This document shows, piece after piece, positions 57,483 to 64,000 of a stretch of DNA of 64,000 nucleotides. The notes beneath the pieces are model-generated. The model was not told where the DNA came from. It did no database searches and saw only the letters and a program-made list of their open reading frames with translations. The position numbers and the translations under genes are program-made. Position 1 is the first letter of the stretch, and every line of letters begins with the position of its first letter. The DNA is from Humulus lupulus (taxonomy: Eukaryota > Streptophyta > Magnoliopsida > Rosales > Cannabaceae), in assembly GCF_963169125.1 (NCBI RefSeq), contig NC_084798.1:173567980-173631979 (forward strand), read 5' to 3'.

Positions 57483-59444
57483 ATGCCTCCAAAACCCCGT
57501 CAGACCAAGAAGACTGATCCAAGGGACTCCACCACCCAGGATCCCATATATCCTATTAACGAACCTCAGGTGGAGTTTGGAGATTAACATGATGCAGAAG
57601 ATCCACAGGATGCTCACCAGGAGGAGATGGCGCAATTTCTGGCGAGGCAGAAGGCCTTTGCTGCAGAAATTTCCCTTCAGAGGGCGACTATGGAACAACA
57701 ACGACGGGAGATCGATGAGCAGGACTAGAGGATGATCCAGAGGGAGCAGGAGGCTAACCGAAGGCACCAGGAGGCCGCTGTGGCCTTAGAGGCGGCTACT
57801 CAGTTAGCCCGAGCTAACGTTGAAGCTGCTGCTCAGGCGGTGAGGGAGGCTCAGGCCAAAGCAGCAGGAATGCGAGACCACAGTAACAGAGAGTCCCAGG
57901 AGAGGAGTAGGACCCCAAGGACACTCTCAGAACCACTTTCCCAGGATGAAGAGTCACAGTCCAATACTGCCTCCTCCATGACTAAGAAGAATAACACTCC
58001 ATCTAGGAGTAGGAGTATCACTAACCCGAAGGCCCCCTCCCAGGGGGACCGACGAAACAACGCTGGAGATGAGGGTCAAACATCTGAGAGGCATGACAGG
58101 AATGGAAATGGTTGCTCCAAATCTCGAAGTCATGTAGGCGGAGAGGCTCAGGGGTAGGGTCGCACTGACAGGGACAAGGCGGACCTTTCACCCCTACACC
58201 CTTAGTCTTGCAAGGGAAAGAAATCGATGAATAACACAAGTACTGTGTTTGATAGGCTGGGGAAAGATGCGCGACCTCAGGATTTGAGGGAGGTCATCAA
58301 AAGAAGGACCAATGCTCAGGAGGAGGTACCAGGGATATCCACCCCACCTAGAGCAGTGATCCCACCAGCAGTGCAGGCTCAAATAGATGCACTCGTTATG
58401 GCTGTTCAGGGTCTAACAAAGAAACCTTCAGAGATCGAGTTGCCTCATAGGAGTGGGAGCCCTTTCAATGCCAAGATCCAAGCTGCCAAATCACCACCAA
58501 AATACAAGACCCCGAAACTTCCTACATACACTGGGAAGGAGGACCCGGTACGACATATTGGGAAGTTCGAGGATCAGATGGAGTTACTCGGTGTGGAACA
58601 TGATTATAGTTGTAGGGTATTCCCTACCACTCTCTCTGACTCAGCTCAGGAATGGTATTGGAAGTTTAAACCTAGATCCATCACTTCCTGGGAACAGTTC
58701 AGGAAAGAATTCTATATGGTCTTTATTGCCGGGCGGATTCAACCAGTTTATGCCAATCAGTTAGCTGACATCAAGCAAGGGAAAGATGAATCCCTGAAAG
58801 ACTACATTCAAAGATTCATGAGCCAGGCAAACCAAGTGGCCACGGTAGGAGATGAAGGAAAGTTTGTTGCCATCTCGGTAGTTATAATTTATCATAGTCC
58901 CTTGTGGGATAGTAAACACAGGAACCCTATCAACACCTTGCAAGAGTTCCTAGACCGAGCCGACAAATACATGAAGCTAGATGATGCTATCATGAAGGAA
59001 GAAAAAGGAATAAACCATCCGAACACTCTCAAGGAGGATAAAAATGGCGCGAACCCTCAGGGCGGTAGTGGGGGCAATGATAAGAAGAGGAATACCTCAG
59101 GGGCCGAGCAGGGTGGAGAGAAGAAAGCTAAGTTAGCACCCTTCGACAAGCAAGCTAAGCATCAACCCTACCAGCCCAAGTTCACCAATTATGCTATCCT
59201 GACAACATCAAGGGATGAGATTTACTTGGAAACATACCAAGGGGTACCGTACCGAAGGCCACCACCCTTGCGCTTAGAAGGAAAGAAGGACAAGAATAAG
59301 TTTTTTCATTTCCATAATGATTATGGGCACGACACAAACGAGTGCAAACAATTGAAGGATGAGATAGAGTTTCTCCTCCGATTAGGAAAACTCTCGAGGT
59401 ACCGAGGCAAGACCGAGACCCCAAGCAGGAATCCAGAATTCTGA
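57483..59444 (+). pseudogene. Tat-3 gag (broken)
   Basis: Starts MPPKPRQTKKTDP. One frame holds throughout, with stops near 57585, 57727 and 58155. The 58227-59444 stretch is open for 405 codons and contains the gag core (GKEDPVRHIGKFEDQMELL; AQEWYWKFKPRSITSW) and the CCHC-like FHFHNDYGHDTNEC. The N-terminal part is a Gln/Glu/Ala-rich predicted helix. Confidence 0.82.
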
Positions 59445-59590
59445 AGGCAGAGAAGTCCACCACTTGAGCCGGCAGCTGTAGACTTCACACTGGATACCAT
59501 ATGTGGAGGACCCCACACAGCAGGCAACAATAACAATGCTCGTGAACGATATGCAAGGACCCTCAGGCTTGAGGTAGGGGAGTCTTCCCA

Positions 59591-61215
59591 GTGTATGGAA
59601 GTCGAGGAGCGGTTCCCAAGAATCCAAAGTATGAAAGTGAAACTCTCACTTTTACTAAAGATGATGCCAGACACATGAGGTACCCCCACAATGACCATCT
59701 GGTCCTTACCATTCCAATCGCCAATGCCCGAGTGAAGAGATGCTTGGTAGATACGGGAAGCTCGGTAGATATCATCTACAAATCATCCCTCGAGAAGATG
59801 AAGCTCACGGTCAAGGACCTGACACAATGTTCCCAAGTGATATATGGGTTCACAGGAGAATGCCTAGCACCAGCAGGAACTATTAAACTACCGGTCACAG
59901 TGGGGGATTCCCCCAGACACGAGACTGTGATGACAGAGTTCCTAGTGGTAGATTTCTCATTGGCTTACAATGTGGTACTCAGGAGACCCCTCCTGATGGC
60001 ATTACATGCAGCCGTATCTATCTGGCATTTATCTTTGAAGTTCCCTACCAGCACAGGGCAAGGATGCGTACATGGTAACCAAAGGGAGGCACGAGAATGT
60101 TATAATGCATCAGTAGTCAAGGCAAAGAAATGACCATGCGTAAACAATATGATAGTAACCTGCTGCAAAGAGGGTGAAGGAACCGATGAAATTGTCAACA
60201 TGGAAGTTGACATTGAGAAACATTCTACTGGAGCCGAAGGCTCCTTTTAACAAAGATTTGTTATTATAGCAAGTTTCCAAAGTGAGGGAAACGACGTCGA
60301 TCCTCGCTTTGGGGATGACGTCATGGGGGTAGGACCAGTCGAAGATCTTAACGAAGTCCTACTAGATGAGGAGGACCCGACTAGAGTAATCAAAGTCAGG
60401 AAGGAGTTAAAGGTTGAAATTAAAGCACGATTGGTGGAATTTTTGAAGAAAAACCAGGATGTCTTTGCCTGGTCACATAAGGACATGGTTGGAATTTCTC
60501 CATCCGTAATAAGTCATGTCCTCAATATAGACAAAAACTACTCACCAGTGCAACAAAAAAGGAGACTGCTTGACAAAGACCGATTTCAAGCCCTAAAGGA
60601 GGAGGTCGAGCGGCTCAGGGAAAACAATTTTATAAGGGAGGCCTACTAATCTTATTTGGTATCAAACCCCATGTTAGTCCCAAAACCAAACGGGAAATGG
60701 AGGACCTGTGTGGACTTCACAAACCTGAATAAGGCCTGCCCCAAAGACTGCTTCCCATTACCTAGAATAGACCAACTGTTCGATGCAACAGCAGGGCATG
60801 AAATACTCTCATTCATAAATGCGTATTCTGGGTATAATCAAATAAGTATGCACCCTCCCAACGAGGAACATACCAGCTTCTGGACAGATAAGGGATTGTA
60901 CTATTATAAGGTGATGCCATTACGCTTAAAGAATGCAGGAGCCACCTACCAGCGTTTAGAGAATGGCGTGTTCTGAGACTTGATCGGCAAAAATATGGAG
61001 GTATACATCAATGACATGTTGGTCAAGTCCAAAGAAGCTGGAGGGAATGTTCATGACTTGGAGGAATACTTTGCAATACTTAGAAAGTATAGCATGAAGC
61101 TAAACCCTCTCAAGTGCTCGTTTGGAGTTAGTTCTAGTAAGTTTCTCAGATACATAGTCAATTCACGTGGAATCGAGGCTAACCCCAAGAAGATCAAAGC
61201 ATTGATCGACATGAA
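59591..61215 (+). pseudogene. Tat-3 protease and partial RT (broken, catalytic residues lost)
   Basis: Protease has CLVDTGSSVDIIY, an intact active-site motif. RT follows in the same frame with stops near 60131, 60647 and 60974. Two RT catalytic Asp codons are changed: Tat-1 FMDAYSGYNQ reads FINAYSGYNQ here, and YIDD reads YIND (near 61003-61014). Both are GAT-to-AAT changes. RT ends at the Copia junction after ANPKKIKALIDM. Confidence 0.85.
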
Positions 61216-61221
61216 TGTTAT

Positions 61222-61260
61222 ATTATTTAATATAATATAATATAATATTATATTAAATAA
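61222..61260. repeat. AT hairpin at the Copia-like LTR start
   Basis: ATTATTTAATATAATA is repeated in inverted form as TATTATATTAAATAAT, only six bases into the LTR. The arms are perfect over 16 bp with a short AT loop. Confidence 0.7.
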
Positions 61261-62130
61261 TTTGACAAAATGTGATTTGTCATACCTTGTAACATATTAT
61301 TGAGAGTCACAAAATTGGACACATGTGTGTGCCCAAATGTGACATATTTTGGAGTTACAAAACCAGTTACAAATTTGTAACTCCCAAATATTACCCAATA
61401 ATGTGTATATTATATGTTACACATCTGAGATTGGATTTCATAAAGCCATAATGAAATATGGCTATTGGAGACATGTTTTTAACTCCCAATAGGTGTTTGG
61501 AGGTTACAAAATCATGTGGGAAATGATTTGGGACGTTTTGGAACGATTTCGAAAATGACAATTTTTGTGCTGAAACTAGGCTATGGCTGCGGCCACTGTC
61601 TTTCCCTGGCCACGACCTGGGGGACAGAGGCCAGTGGCCGCGACCACTGATGATCCTGGCTGCGGCCAGTGAGGCTGACAACCTATGTGATTTTTCAGTT
61701 TTTTCCAAATTTAACGGTTCTAATATCCCAAATAACTCCCAAATCTCCATTTTAATTCCATAAGCATCCAATTAAACATTGGTAACAGCCATGGGGGTTG
61801 GTGGAATTTTAAATTCAAAGGGGTATCTCAAACTCTATAAATAGGAGCCTAATGCTCACTTGTAAGACACACCATTTTCCATCCACAAAGCACTTGGCTG
61901 GAAAATACACCTTGAGGCTTGATTATTCCAGAAAGCATTTTCAAAAATCTATGAGAGATCCCTTAGTGCTTGAGTGAGGGGGAAATAAGCTTTTGGACAA
62001 AGGTTTTAAACCTTGTTCAAGTTGGTGATCCCCAACCCTCTTCACTTAGGTTGTGTAAGTGAGAGTTTACTATTGTTTTGTTCTTGCTTTTTCTCTATTT
62101 CTTTTCTTCTTATTTTCATTTTATATTTAC

Positions 62131-62343
62131 TTGTAACTTTTGTTTAGAGTTGTAATCTTCTTTTCTTTTTCAAACACCTTTCCTTTACTTGTAATCTTTT
62201 GTTTAGAGTTGTATCTTTCACCATTCTCTTCTTCTCCTTCTTCCTCTTCCTATCTTTGTTTGTTTGTATTTTCAGTTATAGAGTTGTAACACTCTTTTTA
62301 ACCAATCATTATTTATTTGTAATATTTTGCATAGAGTTGTATT
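62131..62343 (+). repeat. Four spaced TTTAGAGTTGTA repeats
   Basis: Blocks close to CTTGTAATCTTTTGTTTAGAG followed by TTGTA recur at about 62132, 62190, 62263 and 62318, spaced 55-73 bp and separated by pyrimidine-rich sequence. They sit between the R region and gag, so they may belong to the leader or to the end of the LTR. Confidence 0.65.
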
Positions 62344-62413
62344 AAATTACCTTTTCCATTGAGGCAATAACATATATTCTCTAACATTCAAAAGCTTATC
62401 CCTCTTTGTTTCA

Positions 62414-63295
62414 ATGGAAGGGGGGACCATCAAGATCATGAACCAAGACCTAGTGAGGTTGGATAGGTTTGATGGATCCAATTTCACTAGGTGGCAAGAC
62501 AAGGTGAAATTCCTTTTGACAACACTCAAGATAGCCTACATCCTTGAGTCATCCTTGGCACCTCTAGCCGAGTCATCCGACAAAGACACTCCCGAGGAGG
62601 TGGAGAAAAGAAGGAAGAGAGAAGAGGACAACCTTCTTTGTAGGGGTCATATCCTTAATGCCCTATCCGATAGGCTATATGACCTCTATACCAATACCAA
62701 ATCCGCGAAGGAGATTTGGGATGCCTTGGAGAGTAAGTACAAGGCTGAGGAAGAAGGTACAAGAAAGTTCTTTATTTCTCAATATTTTGAATTTTCTTTC
62801 ATTGATGGGAAAACTCTTTTACCTCAAATTCACGAGTTACAAGTGATTGTGAACAAGTTGAAAGTTCTCAAGATTGAGCTTCCCGAGGCCTTCCAAGTTG
62901 GTGCAATAGTGGCAAAATTAACACCAACTTGGAGGAGCTATAGGAAAAGAATCCTCCATAAGAATGAGGATTACACTTTGGAAGAGATCCAAAAACACAT
63001 TAGAATTGAAGAGGAATCGAGAATAAGAGACAAGGGTGTGAATGAGTCTAAAGATGAGACTTCCAAGGCCAATGCGGTTTCACACAAGCATACCAAGGGC
63101 AACAACAACAACAGCAAAAAGGGTAGTGGGAACCCTTTAGGTCCAAAGAAAGATCATGGACAATTCAAAGACGTGAGAGGTCATTGTTTTGTTTGTGGAA
63201 AACTCGGGCACTATGCTAGAGTATGTAGGTACCGAAAGGACCCACATGAGAATGAGGTAAATGCTATAGAAAAGGAAGAAAAGATCCTAGCATGA
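62414..63295 (+). CDS. Intact Copia-type gag (293 residues)
   Basis: The only complete, unbroken transposon gene in the window. It begins MEGGTIKIMNQDLVRLDRFD and has the gag signature FTRWQDKVKFLL. The helical UBN2-type gag core follows (RLYDLYTNTKSAKEIWDALE; PTWRSYRKRILHKNEDYTLEE). Near the C-terminus is a canonical zinc knuckle, CFVCGKLGHYARVC (CX2CX4HX4C). It stops at TGA 63293-63295, about 33 codons after the knuckle. Gag would coat and package element RNA. With no pol in the next 700 bp it would need enzymes from elsewhere. The intact frame suggests a young or maintained copy. Confidence 0.88.
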   Translation: MEGGTIKIMNQDLVRLDRFDGSNFTRWQDKVKFLLTTLKIAYILESSLAPLAESSDKDTPEEVEKRRKREEDNLLCRGHILNALSDRLYDLYTNTKSAKEIWDALESKYKAEEEGTRKFFISQYFEFSFIDGKTLLPQIHELQVIVNKLKVLKIELPEAFQVGAIVAKLTPTWRSYRKRILHKNEDYTLEEIQKHIRIEEESRIRDKGVNESKDETSKANAVSHKHTKGNNNNSKKGSGNPLGPKKDHGQFKDVRGHCFVCGKLGHYARVCRYRKDPHENEVNAIEKEEKILA

Positions 63296-64000
63296 TTACC
63301 ATATTTATGTGCTTTGTTGGGAAAATTGTTATTTTGTAATGAAGCTTGTACTCTTGAAAGCTATCAATAAAATTAAAGTATTATTCTATGATAATTCTTT
63401 ATTTTGCTATGAGACATTTGTGTGAGACATTAACAAAGTTTCAAAATGAACTTGTTAAAATAATAGGTAAGTGTGTAGACCTATTATTTCATAATGTGAT
63501 TATTTGTTTGAGAAATTCTCACATTACACTTGTGTTCAAATTTTATTTTGTGAAATATATAAAAGAAAGCAACCAAGTGAAAGTTACTTTCAAATAAGTG
63601 TGCCTTGCTTTAGCAAGTAAATGAATCAAGATAAACATTGAGGTTTTTTTATCTTGATCTATTGAGTGTTTATCATGTAGCTTAAGGACTCATGATGAAC
63701 TTTGAGAATTACAAGTCTAGATTTATCTTGGAGGATAAGGGACTTAATAGAAATGAAGAGATTTATATTTTAAAGTGATATTTTATTATCACTATGTGAG
63801 AAATGTCGGGGTGATGCTCCAAAATTTAAATCAATTTATTTTGTTGATAATAATTGATTAATTTGGTCATCCTATCAAATAGGTGATTTGGAATTTCACA
63901 TTCTAAATCACATTGGCTATATGTGTATAGAACGGAAAAATCTAGACATGTTTGGTGTCTAAAGTCATTGTTTGTAATATTTTGATTCAAGAATGAATCA
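63296..64000 (+). other. Non-coding 3' part of the Copia-like element
   Basis: AT-rich sequence with no protease, integrase or RT motif in any frame. Sequence resembling a polyadenylation region (CAATAAAATTAAAG) occurs at about 63365. No LTR or polypurine tract is identified before the window ends. Confidence 0.5.

Larger units (their letters stand above)
56426..61215 (+). mobile_element. Tat-3: truncated Tat-lineage element
   Basis: 5' LTR, primer-site-like sequence, gag, protease and the first two thirds of RT, then an abrupt junction at 61216 with a Copia-like LTR. The gag zinc-finger-like motif (FHFHNDYGHDTNEC) and protease arrangement match Tat-1 and Tat-2, but sequence identity is lower and the LTR is unrelated. 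The remainder should lie beyond the window. Confidence 0.8.
61216..64000 (+). mobile_element. Copia-like element with gag but no visible pol (right edge)
   Basis: An LTR starts TGTTATATTATTTAATATAA inside the Tat-3 RT gene. It carries TATAAATA at 61836-61843. The LTR end is uncertain; CTCTAACA at 62390 is a candidate, just before the gag start. After gag, 700 bp contain no protease motif or other pol feature before the window ends. It may be a gag-only element, or pol may lie further right. Confidence 0.6.

Overview
This window is plant nuclear DNA, probably from a eudicot. Almost all of it is layers of LTR retrotransposons and tandem repeats, and I see no convincing host protein gene, tRNA or rRNA. 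The evidence is Ty1/copia and Ty3/gypsy elements of plant lineages (Tat-type with two RNase H domains, a Tekay-like chromovirus, Copia with TGTTGGG-type LTRs), TATAAATA-type LTR promoters, AT-rich spacers and satellite arrays. The repeat families remind me of Cannabaceae, but that is memory and I could not test it.

Layout. 1-1089 is the 3' end of a Tat-like element with its LTR. 1090-3100 is AT-rich spacer. 3101-3940 is an LTR fragment of the family that starts TGTAACGCCC. 3941-7314 is a composite satellite locus: array A, unit about 193 bp; array B, about 175 bp; A again as a higher-order copy; then array C, 183 bp. A Copia element on the minus strand (7315-41816) inserted into array C with target duplication TAATC; array C resumes at 41817-43675. 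Two Tat elements on the plus strand inserted into that Copia: Tat-1 (12210-25121, duplication CTAAC) and Tat-2 (27129-39921, duplication ATATC). Without them the Copia is about 8.8 kb and lacks most of its reverse transcriptase. 43858-44260 is a foldback (MITE-like) element. 46894-56145 is a decayed chromovirus with a 2.6-kb solo LTR nested in its integrase gene (52975-55595, duplication CTTAG). 56426-61215 is a third Tat-type element, cut in its reverse transcriptase by a Copia-like element (61216 to the window end) that shows an intact gag but no pol.

The most interesting system is in Tat-1 and Tat-2. Downstream of gag-pol, after an internal polypurine-like tract and a 119-bp tandem array, each carries a spliced gene on the opposite strand. 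It has a non-coding first exon, four coding exons with the same phases in both copies, and its own TATATAAAA box just inside the 3' LTR. It encodes about 790 residues: a domain resembling the plant 'putative gypsy-type transposon' family, an acidic middle and a C-terminal coiled coil. Antisense accessory ORFs are known in Tat/Grande elements. The conserved promoter, the leader intron and the array between converging transcripts deserve a closer look. All gag-pol genes except the last gag are inactivated, mostly by stops that look like C-to-T changes.
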